64,000 nt of DNA from CAVYXF01 sp963772335 (GTDB lineage Bacteria; Pseudomonadota; Alphaproteobacteria; Rhizobiales; Rhodomicrobiaceae), in assembly GCA_963772335.1 (NCBI GenBank), contig CAVYXF010000001.1, forward strand, positions 434,001 to 498,000. The letters run 5' to 3'. This document shows positions 43,888 through 51,847 of the stretch, piece by piece; position 1 is the first letter of the stretch, and each line of letters begins with the position of its first letter. The notes beneath the pieces were generated by a model, which worked only from the letters and a program-made list of their open reading frames with translations, was not told the origin of the DNA and ran no database searches. Made by a program: the position numbers and the translations under genes.

Positions 43888-45422
43888 GCGAGCGCGGCTT
43901 CGCTCTGCCGAAGCTCAGCTATGGCTCGGTGAGCGGGTGGTTCCTGCTCGCCGCCTGCCTCGCGCTGATCATTGCCGATATCGCCATCACCACGCTCGAC
44001 CCTTGGGCCGAGCTGCGCCGGCTCTTCGAAGGCCTGATCCGGCCCGATATCCTCTCCATCGAGGCGATGAGCGTGGTGTGGACGGTGGCTTTTGCTACGC
44101 TCGGGGTCGGGATGGGCGCATCGGGCGGCTTTCTGCTGGCGCTGGTGTTTGATCGCTCGCGGCTGGTTCGGATCGGCTGCGCCTTCCTGCGCTCGGTGCA
44201 TGAGCTGTTCTGGGCGCTGCTGCTGATGCAGGTTTTCGGGCTAAGACCGCTCACCGGCATCCTTGCCATTGGCCTGCCCTATATTGGCATCTTCGCCAAG
44301 GTCTATGCCGAGATCATCGAGGAAGCCGATCTTTCCGCCGAGCGCGTGCTGCCGCCTGGCACCGGTATCGTCTCGCGCTTCGCCTATGCCCGCCTGCCCG
44401 TGCTCGCCGAACGGTTCAAGACCTATACGCTCTATCGCTTCGAATGCGGCCTGCGCTCGACGCTCGTGCTTGGCTTCATCGGCCTGCCGACAATCGGCTT
44501 TCATCTGCAGTCCTATTTCAAGCAGGGCGACTACGCCCAGGCCGCGGGCCTGCTGTTTGCGTTCTATGTGCTGATCGGAACGCGGCGGCTCTGGGTGCGC
44601 CCGGCAACGGTGCCTTTCCTTCTCCTCGCGAGCATTTTCCTGCTGCCGGAAGCGGTCGGCGGCGGCAATGCGCTTGTCAATCTGCAGCGCTTCCTCACCC
44701 ACGACATTGTTCCATCGCCCTTGCGCGGGGCCGCGTTGCTCGCGCCCGAGACCTGGGCGGCGCTCGGCCATTGGGCCTGGACCATTACCGCCAAACAGAT
44801 CGTCGCCGGCGCCATCCAGACGCTGATCCTGTCACAGATCGCGTTGGTGGCAACCGGCATCCTTGCCCTGCTGCTCCTGCCGTTTGTGTGCCGGCGCTTC
44901 CTCGGCCGGGCCGGGCACTATCTCGGCCGCGCCGTGCTGGTCGTGGTGCGCTCGACGCCGGAGTATATGGTTGCCTATGTGCTGCTCCAGCTCTTCGGGC
45001 CGTCGATGCTGCCGGCGATCATCGCGTTGTCCGTGCACAATGGCGCGATCATCGGCTATCTCATGGGCCGCCATGCCGACACGCTGCAATACCGGCTGGA
45101 CGCACCACGCGGCATCGACCTCTATGCCTATGAGACGGTGCCGCGCCTTTACGGTCAGTTCCTGGCCTATTGCCTCTATCGCTGGGAGATCATCCTCAGG
45201 GAAAGCGCGATATTCGGCATTCTCGGTGTCGCAACTCTGGGCTATTACGTCGATGCTGCTATTTCGGAATTCAGGCTCGATGTTGCTGTATTCCTCATTT
45301 TCGGCGTTGCGGCTTTGTCCATGATGGTCGATGCGCTGTCGCGCTGGCTCAGGCGACGTCTTCGTATCGAGATGCTGCCGACGCGCCTTGCCGACGACAA
45401 ACGCTATTCGGCGGGGGGATGA
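43884..45422 (+). CDS. ABC transporter permease, two fused PhnE-like halves
   Basis: A 512-residue inner-membrane protein with about ten to twelve hydrophobic segments in two homologous halves. Each half has the pattern R-S-x-x-E/P-E followed by a coupling segment with YxxxxxxRxExxLRxSxxxGxxG (first half FECGLRSTLVLGFIGLPTIGF; second half YRWEIILRESAIFGILGVATLGYY). It thus represents both permease subunits in one chain. It overlaps the ATPase gene by 4 nt and the selD gene by 4 nt, so the whole set is translationally coupled. Confidence 0.88.
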   Translation: MSERGFALPKLSYGSVSGWFLLAACLALIIADIAITTLDPWAELRRLFEGLIRPDILSIEAMSVVWTVAFATLGVGMGASGGFLLALVFDRSRLVRIGCAFLRSVHELFWALLLMQVFGLRPLTGILAIGLPYIGIFAKVYAEIIEEADLSAERVLPPGTGIVSRFAYARLPVLAERFKTYTLYRFECGLRSTLVLGFIGLPTIGFHLQSYFKQGDYAQAAGLLFAFYVLIGTRRLWVRPATVPFLLLASIFLLPEAVGGGNALVNLQRFLTHDIVPSPLRGAALLAPETWAALGHWAWTITAKQIVAGAIQTLILSQIALVATGILALLLLPFVCRRFLGRAGHYLGRAVLVVVRSTPEYMVAYVLLQLFGPSMLPAIIALSVHNGAIIGYLMGRHADTLQYRLDAPRGIDLYAYETVPRLYGQFLAYCLYRWEIILRESAIFGILGVATLGYYVDAAISEFRLDVAVFLIFGVAALSMMVDALSRWLRRRLRIEMLPTRLADDKRYSAGG

Positions 45423-47791
45423 GCATGCAGGCGGTCGCGCATCCGGTGATCAAGGATGTGGTGCTGGTCGGCGCCGGCCACGCTAACGTCCAAGTGCTGC
45501 GCAGGTTCGGCATGAAGCCGCTGCCGGGGGTACGCTTCACCCTGATCACCCGCGAGGTGCACACGCCTTATTCTGGCATGCTCCCGGGGCTGGTCCGTGG
45601 CCGCTACGCGTTCGACGAAGCCCATATCGACACCGGTCCTCTGGCGCGCTTCGCCGGCGCCCGGCTCTATCAGAGCGAGGTCACCGGCATCGACGTCAAA
45701 GCGCGGCAGGTGATCTGCGACAACCGGCCGCCCGTCCCTTATGACGTGCTCTCGATCAATACCGGCTCGACGCCCAACACCGCGGCGGTACCGGGCGCCG
45801 AGGCCTACGCGATCCCGGTCAAGCCGATCGACCATTTCCTGGGCCAGCTCCGCGCTCTTGAGGAGCGCATCGAGGCGCAGGGCTGGCGGCGGCGGATCGC
45901 GGTTGTCGGCGGCGGCGCGGGAGGCGTCGAGCTCATGCTCTCGCTCGAGGCAAGGCTGCGCCGCAATGCCAAGCTGGCGGGGCGCGATTCGGCCGGGCTG
46001 TCCTTCGTGCTGGTGTCGGCGACGGATGATCTGCTGCCGAGCTTCCCGGCCGCCTTCCGCCATCGTTTTCGTGACGTCTTCGCCGCGCGCGCCATCGAGG
46101 TGCTGACTCACGCGCAGGTCACGCGCGTGCTGCCGGACCGCATGGAGATCGAGGATCGCGAAGATCTCCCCGCTGACGAGATCCTCTGGACCACCCAGGC
46201 GAGGGCGCCGGACTGGTTCCGTACCACCGGCCTTGCCCTCGATGATAACGGCTTCCTTAAAGTGGATGCGACTCTGCGCGCGATCGGTCGTGAGGACATC
46301 TTCGCCGCCGGCGACATCATCGCCTTCACACCGCGTCCGTTGCCGAAATCCGGCGTCTATTCGGTCCGGGCGGGTCCGGTTTTGTCGGAGAACATCCGCC
46401 GGCTCCTGACCCGCCGCAGGCTGAAGCCTTATAAGCCGCAGCGGGATGCCATGTATCTGATCTCGACCGGCGCGGATTACGCCGTCGGCACCCGCAACGG
46501 CCTGGTGTTCGCCGGCGAATGGGTCTGGCGCTGGAAGGACTGGATCGACCGCCGCTTCATGCAGCGCTTCAACGCGCTCCCCGAGATGGTGGCGAAACCC
46601 TCTGCGCCGGCCTCGCCGGTCGCGGACGAGGCGGCGGTAAAGGAAATTTCCGCCTTTGCCATGCGTTGCGGCGGCTGCGGCGCCAAGGTCGGTGCGACCG
46701 TACTGTCGCGTGCGCTGGGCGCCATCGACCCGGTCGCCAGGCCTGAGGTGCTGGTCGGGCTCGACTCGCCCGACGATGCCGCCGTCGTCGATATGGGCGG
46801 GCGCCAGCTCGCGGTGCACAGCGTCGACTATTTCCGGGCCATCATCGATGACCCCTATCTTTTCGGCCGCATCGCCGCCAATCACGCGCTCGGCGACATC
46901 TTCGCCATGGGAGCCGAGCCGCAGTCTGCGCTCGCCATCGCCACGGTACCCTACGGTCTGGAACGCAAGGTTGAGGCGGATCTCCGCGCGATGATGACGG
47001 GCGCCAACGAGGCATTGGGCGAGGCGGGCTGTGCGCTGGTCGGCGGCCACACCTCGGAAGGCGCCGAGCTGGCGCTCGGCTTCGCTGTGAACGGCCTCGT
47101 CGCGAGGGAGCGCTTCCTGCGCAAGGGCGGGATGCGCCCCGGCGATTGCCTGATGCTCACCAAGCCGCTCGGCACCGGAACGCTGCTCGCCGCCGATATG
47201 CGCGGCAAGGCCAAGGCGCGCTGGGTGATGGCCGCGATCCGGCAGATGACGCAGTCCAACGCCGCCGCCGCCAAGATCCTCCACGCCCACGGCGCCCATG
47301 CCGCGACAGATGTTACCGGCTTCGGCCTCATCGGGCATCTGGTGGAGATGGTGAAGGCGAGCGGCGTCGACGTGGCGGTGGCGCTCTCTGCGGTACCCTT
47401 GCTGCCTGGCGTGCGCGAGACGCTGGCCATGGGCGTCTTCTCCTCTCTGCAGCCGCAGAATGTGCGTTTGCGCCGTGCCATCTGCAACCTGGAGGAGGCC
47501 GCAAGCGATCCGCTCTATCCGGCGCTGTTCGATCCGCAGACGGCGGGCGGCCTGCTGGCGGCGGTTCCAGCCGAGCGCGCCGCGGTAGCCCTCGGGGCGT
47601 TGCATGCGGCGGGCTACGAGCAGGCGGCGGTCATCGGTTCCGTAGCGCCTCAATCAGACGTGATCGAGCCGATCCGCATCGTGATCGGGGCCGAGCTAAC
47701 GAACGCGTACCCGGCCGCGAATGAGTGGAGTGACGACGGCGTTCAAAATCCTCCAGCGGAGCACTCTCATGCGCACCAACCCATTCTATGA
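45419..47791 (+). CDS. selD: Selenophosphate synthetase fused to an N-terminal pyridine-nucleotide flavin oxidoreductase
   Basis: A 790-residue fusion. Residues 1 to about 395 are an NDH-2-like flavoprotein: FAD site VVLVGAGHANVQVL (14-27), NAD(P)H site AVVGGGAGGVELM (161-173) and FAAGDII (295-301). From about 408 a complete SelD follows, with catalytic C420 and K423 in RCGGCGAKVG, and later GLDSPDDAAV, NHALGDIFAMGAEP, LVGGHTSEGAELALG, TDVTGFGLIGHL and DPQTAGGLLAAV. SelD makes selenophosphate from selenide and ATP; the flavin domain may reduce selenium species or a partner. It starts inside the permease stop (ATGA). The user of selenophosphate is not in the window. Confidence 0.95.
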   Translation: MSMQAVAHPVIKDVVLVGAGHANVQVLRRFGMKPLPGVRFTLITREVHTPYSGMLPGLVRGRYAFDEAHIDTGPLARFAGARLYQSEVTGIDVKARQVICDNRPPVPYDVLSINTGSTPNTAAVPGAEAYAIPVKPIDHFLGQLRALEERIEAQGWRRRIAVVGGGAGGVELMLSLEARLRRNAKLAGRDSAGLSFVLVSATDDLLPSFPAAFRHRFRDVFAARAIEVLTHAQVTRVLPDRMEIEDREDLPADEILWTTQARAPDWFRTTGLALDDNGFLKVDATLRAIGREDIFAAGDIIAFTPRPLPKSGVYSVRAGPVLSENIRRLLTRRRLKPYKPQRDAMYLISTGADYAVGTRNGLVFAGEWVWRWKDWIDRRFMQRFNALPEMVAKPSAPASPVADEAAVKEISAFAMRCGGCGAKVGATVLSRALGAIDPVARPEVLVGLDSPDDAAVVDMGGRQLAVHSVDYFRAIIDDPYLFGRIAANHALGDIFAMGAEPQSALAIATVPYGLERKVEADLRAMMTGANEALGEAGCALVGGHTSEGAELALGFAVNGLVARERFLRKGGMRPGDCLMLTKPLGTGTLLAADMRGKAKARWVMAAIRQMTQSNAAAAKILHAHGAHAATDVTGFGLIGHLVEMVKASGVDVAVALSAVPLLPGVRETLAMGVFSSLQPQNVRLRRAICNLEEAASDPLYPALFDPQTAGGLLAAVPAERAAVALGALHAAGYEQAAVIGSVAPQSDVIEPIRIVIGAELTNAYPAANEWSDDGVQNPPAEHSHAHQPIL

Positions 47792-48413
47792 TTCCTGGCT
47801 GTTCCTGATCGGTGATACGGGGTCGCATCTCGGCGTCGGGGCTTGGCGCTATCTGGAGGTTGCGCTGTTCTGGGCAGCTCTCATCGCCAGCTTCGTCATT
47901 GCGTGGCGGAACTGGCAGGAGGATTCTTCCCAGCGCACCGCCACCCATTTCTGGACCTGGTTCTTCCGCGTCGTGATCGGCGTGATGTGGTTCGAGGGCA
48001 CGCTCTGGAAGCTGCCGATCCCCTCGGGCGGCTTCCAATATTGGCTGGAGCAGGTGGGCCAGCACGCCGCGTTCCAGTTTCACCGCGATCTGGTCGCGAA
48101 TGTCTTTCTGCCCAATTTCACCGTGGTCAACGTCCTCGTCTTCCTGGCCGAGATGGGCATGGCGCTATCCTATATGCTGGGCTTTGCAGTGCGGGGCTTT
48201 GCGATCCTCGGCATGCTCTTCGCCGCCCACCTCTATTTCGGCCTCTATACCCAACCGACCGAGTGGCCCTGGCTGTTTATCTTCCTGATTTTTGTGCAGG
48301 GCTTCTTCCTGATGCATGCAGCAGGCCGCAGCCTTGGGCTCGACGCATGGATTCGCCGGCACAATGCGCTCGGCGGCGGGCTACTGGCATCGCTACACCG
48401 GCTGGTTTCGTGA
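47769..48413 (+). CDS. DoxX/DoxD-like membrane protein
   Basis: A 214-residue integral membrane protein with four to five helices and a DoxX-like signature (FWTWFFRVVIGVMWFEGTLWKLP; VNVLVFLAEMGMALSYMLGFAVRGFAILGMLFAAHLYFGLY). Relatives include the small subunit of thiosulfate:quinone oxidoreductase and redox-linked membrane proteins. It overlaps the end of selD by 23 nt, so it is the last gene of that operon. An electron-transfer role with the SelD flavin domain is possible but not shown. ATG 47769 is chosen for its GGAG; an in-frame ATG at 47721 is possible. Its 3' end overlaps the convergent dynamin gene by 21 nt. Confidence 0.82.
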   Translation: MRTNPFYDSWLFLIGDTGSHLGVGAWRYLEVALFWAALIASFVIAWRNWQEDSSQRTATHFWTWFFRVVIGVMWFEGTLWKLPIPSGGFQYWLEQVGQHAAFQFHRDLVANVFLPNFTVVNVLVFLAEMGMALSYMLGFAVRGFAILGMLFAAHLYFGLYTQPTEWPWLFIFLIFVQGFFLMHAAGRSLGLDAWIRRHNALGGGLLASLHRLVS

Positions 48414-50747
48414 GGCTTGCGCGGACCCTGTATCCCGCCAGGGCAGCGAGGCAATAGCTCCCAGATTGTCGGCGAGCCGGGCATAAGTCTTTGCCTCGTC
48501 ATACTCAGCCTCGGACCGGCGGCGTAGCTCTGCGCTGCCGATGGCGTGTTCGCCGCGAAGGCGGGAGAGCAGGATGCGTTGCTCGTCGATGATCATCCGC
48601 AGCGTATGCGACACCGTCACCCGGAAATGATCGAGAATGAAGGACAGCGTCCGCTGCAGCTCCTCGTCGGCCGCACTCACCAGCTTCGCTGCGATGGATT
48701 CGAAGCCCGTCTCGATCACGTTTCGCATGGTTGCCACGCGCTGCGGGGAGGTCTGCGACTGCCCCCCCAGCGGCCCGCGCAGGAGGCTGAGATCCGTCGC
48801 CACTGGCTCGCCCAGCGCGGCCAGCGATGGTGCGCTTCGAAGCGCGGGGAGCAGCGCGTAGTCGAGCATCATCCCCAGCGCACCCTCCGCCGCATTGAGA
48901 CGCTCTTGAAGCAACCGCTCTGTGTCGCGTGCCTCCTGCGTAATCCGTCCGAGTGTTTCGTGGAACGAGCGCAGGAATTCCTGTTCCAGCTCGCTGCGCA
49001 GACGGACGACAAGCGAGGTCAGCTGAAACGCCGCCAGCTCGCCTCGCGGGCCGCTTTCCTCAGAAAGGGAAGCGATGCACGCCTTGATTCGCGCGCGCAG
49101 ACCGTCGGTTAGGGCGGCCCGATGATCGATCAAGAGACGCTTAAGTTTTCCCGCCGCCTCGGCGATATTTGCCTCGACTTTCACGAGCACGTCTCCCGCC
49201 TCATCGAGCCTTCCCGGCAGGCCGGCAGAGCTTTCCTCGGTCCCCCTGCCGTTCAGATCACGCGCCGCAAGTATCGCCAGCTTTTGCGCCCGCGCCGCGC
49301 CATTTCGCGCAAGCGCCGCCAGCACGGCCGCGGCATATTTGATGCTGCTTGCGCTCCCGCCGCGCTGCAAAATCTCCGAGACGGCGAGCGCCAGGTCCTG
49401 AACACCGGAGCGGGTCAAGATCAGCTCGGTCAGCCAGGCGTATTCGACCGCAGGATCGGACGGCCAGAAGCCGCCGCTCGATTCGGCTAAAGAAAGCGGT
49501 CCGCGGTCTCTGCCAAAAGCGCGGGCAAGCGCCTGCCTCTCATCCGAATCGTCGCCAAGCGCGATTTCCGCCCAGAGCGCGCTGCCGGTCACGACAGGAA
49601 TGTGCGAGGCGGGAAACTCTCGCTTCAAGAGTCCGCGAATGCGCTCCATGATCATCGCGGAATGCGCGGGGAAGTCATCGATTTCGTCGATCTTGTTGAT
49701 GAAGATAACGATCTGGTCCTTGTTCAGCCCCCGCAGGATGCGCAAGAGGTCGAGATCGGCACTGGACAGCAATTGCCGCGCGGTAACAACGATGACGAAG
49801 ATGTTAGCGCGTTCGAGATTTTGCCGGGTGATCTCGTCGCGCACCAGGAACGGGTCGTTGACTCCGGGCGTATCGATGACGACGGTGGGAAAGAAGAAGC
49901 AGCCCAGGTCGGAATAGAGATGCGCCGCCTTGGTGATCATCGAGAATTCACCAGGATTGCTTGCCTCGGCATCGCCGAGCGGCGATTCGGCGGCAATGTA
50001 TTTCTCCAAAAGCCCGGTCGTTACGCCCTTGGTGAAGGTGTGCTGGGAGCCGAGCAGTTCGGCATAGCGGGGACCTAACCTCTCCTGGGCTTTCTCGCGC
50101 ATATTGCCGACCTGGCGATAGAAATCCTCCCAGGGAAAATTTGGGATCAGCTGTTCGGTCAGCGATCTGACCCGGGTGCTGCCTTCGGCCAGCTGCTGCC
50201 ACTCTGCCGGGCTAAAGAACTCGAACACCGCACCGCCGGTCGGCAGGTTCGGCATACCGAAATAGAGATTGGTGACCACCGTAGTCCACGGGGTGATTTC
50301 CGTCGGCAGAAACCGGGGCGCACCGATGAAGGCGTTGATGAGCGAACTTTTTCCGGCGTTCATCTGGCCGACGAAGGCGATCCGGCAGTGCTGGTCCTCG
50401 ACAAGGCTCAAGAGACCGCGAATGTAGTCGGCGACCTCCTTGTCGCAGAGTTTGGCCAGCTCCTGTCCCGAGCTCAAAACCGCTTCCCGCGCCTTGCGCA
50501 GCGCCTCACCGATGCCGAATTTCTCGGAGATCGGTGCCCCGTCATTGCTCTCGCGGGATGGTTTCTTGGCTGCAGCAGCCTGTCGGGTGAGGACGCTCGC
50601 CAGGATTGCGGCGTGCGGACTGCGAGAGTAGATGGTCGCCAGATCAGTGTCCGTCGAAACATTGATGGAAACGGCATGGCGATTTTCTTCGCTCTTGCGT
50701 CGCCCCGTAAAAATCGAGCCAAGTATCTCGACCAGCCCTCTGGACAT
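48393..50747 (-). CDS. Bacterial dynamin-like GTPase
   Basis: A 784-residue large GTPase. G1 is GQMNAGKSS (127-135), with a likely G2 threonine in TPWTTVVT, G3 is DTPG (292-295) in VVIDTPGVNDPF and G4 is NKID (351-354). After the G domain there are long helical stretches (about 480-780), as in dynamin stalks. Bacterial dynamins remodel or fuse membranes; the place of action here is unknown. It is divergent from a second, smaller GTPase gene (174 nt between starts), matching the tendency of bacterial dynamins to occur in pairs. There is no clear membrane segment. Confidence 0.88.
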   Translation of the reverse strand: MSRGLVEILGSIFTGRRKSEENRHAVSINVSTDTDLATIYSRSPHAAILASVLTRQAAAAKKPSRESNDGAPISEKFGIGEALRKAREAVLSSGQELAKLCDKEVADYIRGLLSLVEDQHCRIAFVGQMNAGKSSLINAFIGAPRFLPTEITPWTTVVTNLYFGMPNLPTGGAVFEFFSPAEWQQLAEGSTRVRSLTEQLIPNFPWEDFYRQVGNMREKAQERLGPRYAELLGSQHTFTKGVTTGLLEKYIAAESPLGDAEASNPGEFSMITKAAHLYSDLGCFFFPTVVIDTPGVNDPFLVRDEITRQNLERANIFVIVVTARQLLSSADLDLLRILRGLNKDQIVIFINKIDEIDDFPAHSAMIMERIRGLLKREFPASHIPVVTGSALWAEIALGDDSDERQALARAFGRDRGPLSLAESSGGFWPSDPAVEYAWLTELILTRSGVQDLALAVSEILQRGGSASSIKYAAAVLAALARNGAARAQKLAILAARDLNGRGTEESSAGLPGRLDEAGDVLVKVEANIAEAAGKLKRLLIDHRAALTDGLRARIKACIASLSEESGPRGELAAFQLTSLVVRLRSELEQEFLRSFHETLGRITQEARDTERLLQERLNAAEGALGMMLDYALLPALRSAPSLAALGEPVATDLSLLRGPLGGQSQTSPQRVATMRNVIETGFESIAAKLVSAADEELQRTLSFILDHFRVTVSHTLRMIIDEQRILLSRLRGEHAIGSAELRRRSEAEYDEAKTYARLADNLGAIASLPWRDTGSAQASRNQPV

Positions 50748-50920
50748 GCGTCAAAAACCCCGCAGCTGCGAAATCCAATTCACCGCGCCTTCAAAATGAT
50801 GAGCCCGCGCCTGATGCCCGGCTTCGGCCGAATAGCAGCACCTTACGCGTCCCCTTGCAGATCGCGGGATTAAGGTGTTTCTCATGACTGATCTCACCGA
50901 TAGGGCTGGCTGAGGAAGAA

Positions 50921-51847
50921 ATGACCCAGGTCTGGGAAAGCGCCGTCGAACCGTTCCAGCGCGGACAGAGCGCCTCTGAACACTTTGCTGAGCAGCTTGG
51001 GCAGATCGGCACTGAGCTCGCTGCAACTGGCGAGCACCTGCCGCGCATAGCCGCCATGCTTCGCCTGCTGCGATCCGCCCAAGCGTTCCTACGCCGCCCC
51101 TTGCGCATCGCCCTTCTCGGTGAAGCCAATGTCGGCAAGTCAACCCTGACCAATCTGTTGCTCGGCAATGCCGTGATTCCTACGCTGCAGCTTTCCAACA
51201 CACGCATTCCCACCCTGATCCGCTATGGCGCGCAGCCCGCCGTCAGCGCAGTCTTTGCTAACGGCCGCGCCCTGCCCCTCAATCCCGGCGACGGCCTGCC
51301 GAGCGGCATGATCTGTGCGGCGGTCGATTTGCCCATCGCGCATCTGCGCGCTGCCGAGATCCTCGACTTCCCTGGCTTTTCCGACCCCTGGCTCGGCTAC
51401 CGCCATAGCGATGTGGCGCGGCACGGAATTGATGCGCCGCTTTGGTGCACCTTCAGCACCCAGGCCTGGAAGGAGAGCGAACGCGCAATCTGGTCGGGGC
51501 TGCCTCGAAGGATGCGCGAGCATGCGCTCCTGGCCGTGACCAACGGGGATTTGTTGCGGGATGAACAGGCGGAAAAGGTGATCGCGCGGCTGGAGAAGGT
51601 TGCGCCTCAGGATTTTCGCGGCATCGCGCTGCTCTCGTCGTCGAAGGCATTGCAGGCGCTCGACCGAAACGGGGCCGTGCAGGACGACGTGCTCTGGCAC
51701 CAGAGCGGCGCGCCCGGTCTCCTCGATCAGATCGGCGCGATGCTGCTCGCCATCCGCCGAGATCGCCTGAGACGGGTGCAGGCCTTCGTCGCCAAGTCCA
51801 CCGGAAAAGCCTTGCATCATCTCAAATCCCAAGAACTCTCCGCCTGA
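50921..51847 (+). CDS. Small dynamin-family GTPase, partner of the divergent dynamin
   Basis: A 308-residue GTPase. G1 is GEANVGKST (67-75), G3 is DFPG (149-152) in EILDFPGFSDPW. The expected G4 NKxD is replaced by TNGD, so nucleotide specificity may be relaxed. N-terminal helices (about 15-60) precede the G domain; no long C-terminal stalk is present. GAGGAAGAA precedes the ATG. It is divergent from the large dynamin gene and convergent with the frameshifted binding-protein gene, whose end it nearly touches. Confidence 0.82.
   Translation: MTQVWESAVEPFQRGQSASEHFAEQLGQIGTELAATGEHLPRIAAMLRLLRSAQAFLRRPLRIALLGEANVGKSTLTNLLLGNAVIPTLQLSNTRIPTLIRYGAQPAVSAVFANGRALPLNPGDGLPSGMICAAVDLPIAHLRAAEILDFPGFSDPWLGYRHSDVARHGIDAPLWCTFSTQAWKESERAIWSGLPRRMREHALLAVTNGDLLRDEQAEKVIARLEKVAPQDFRGIALLSSSKALQALDRNGAVQDDVLWHQSGAPGLLDQIGAMLLAIRRDRLRRVQAFVAKSTGKALHHLKSQELSA

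Noticed and set aside
42345..45422. Plain phosphonate transporter
   Set aside because: The ABC genes resemble phn transporters, but no C-P lyase or phosphonatase genes are nearby and the permease is fused to the selD gene by translational overlap, so a selenium role is more likely, though unproven.
45404..47653. 749-codon open frame on the minus strand opposite selD
   Set aside because: It is an antisense shadow of a GC-rich gene: the sense strand encodes a complete, motif-bearing SelD fusion, and the antisense product has no family resemblance and an Arg/His-rich composition.
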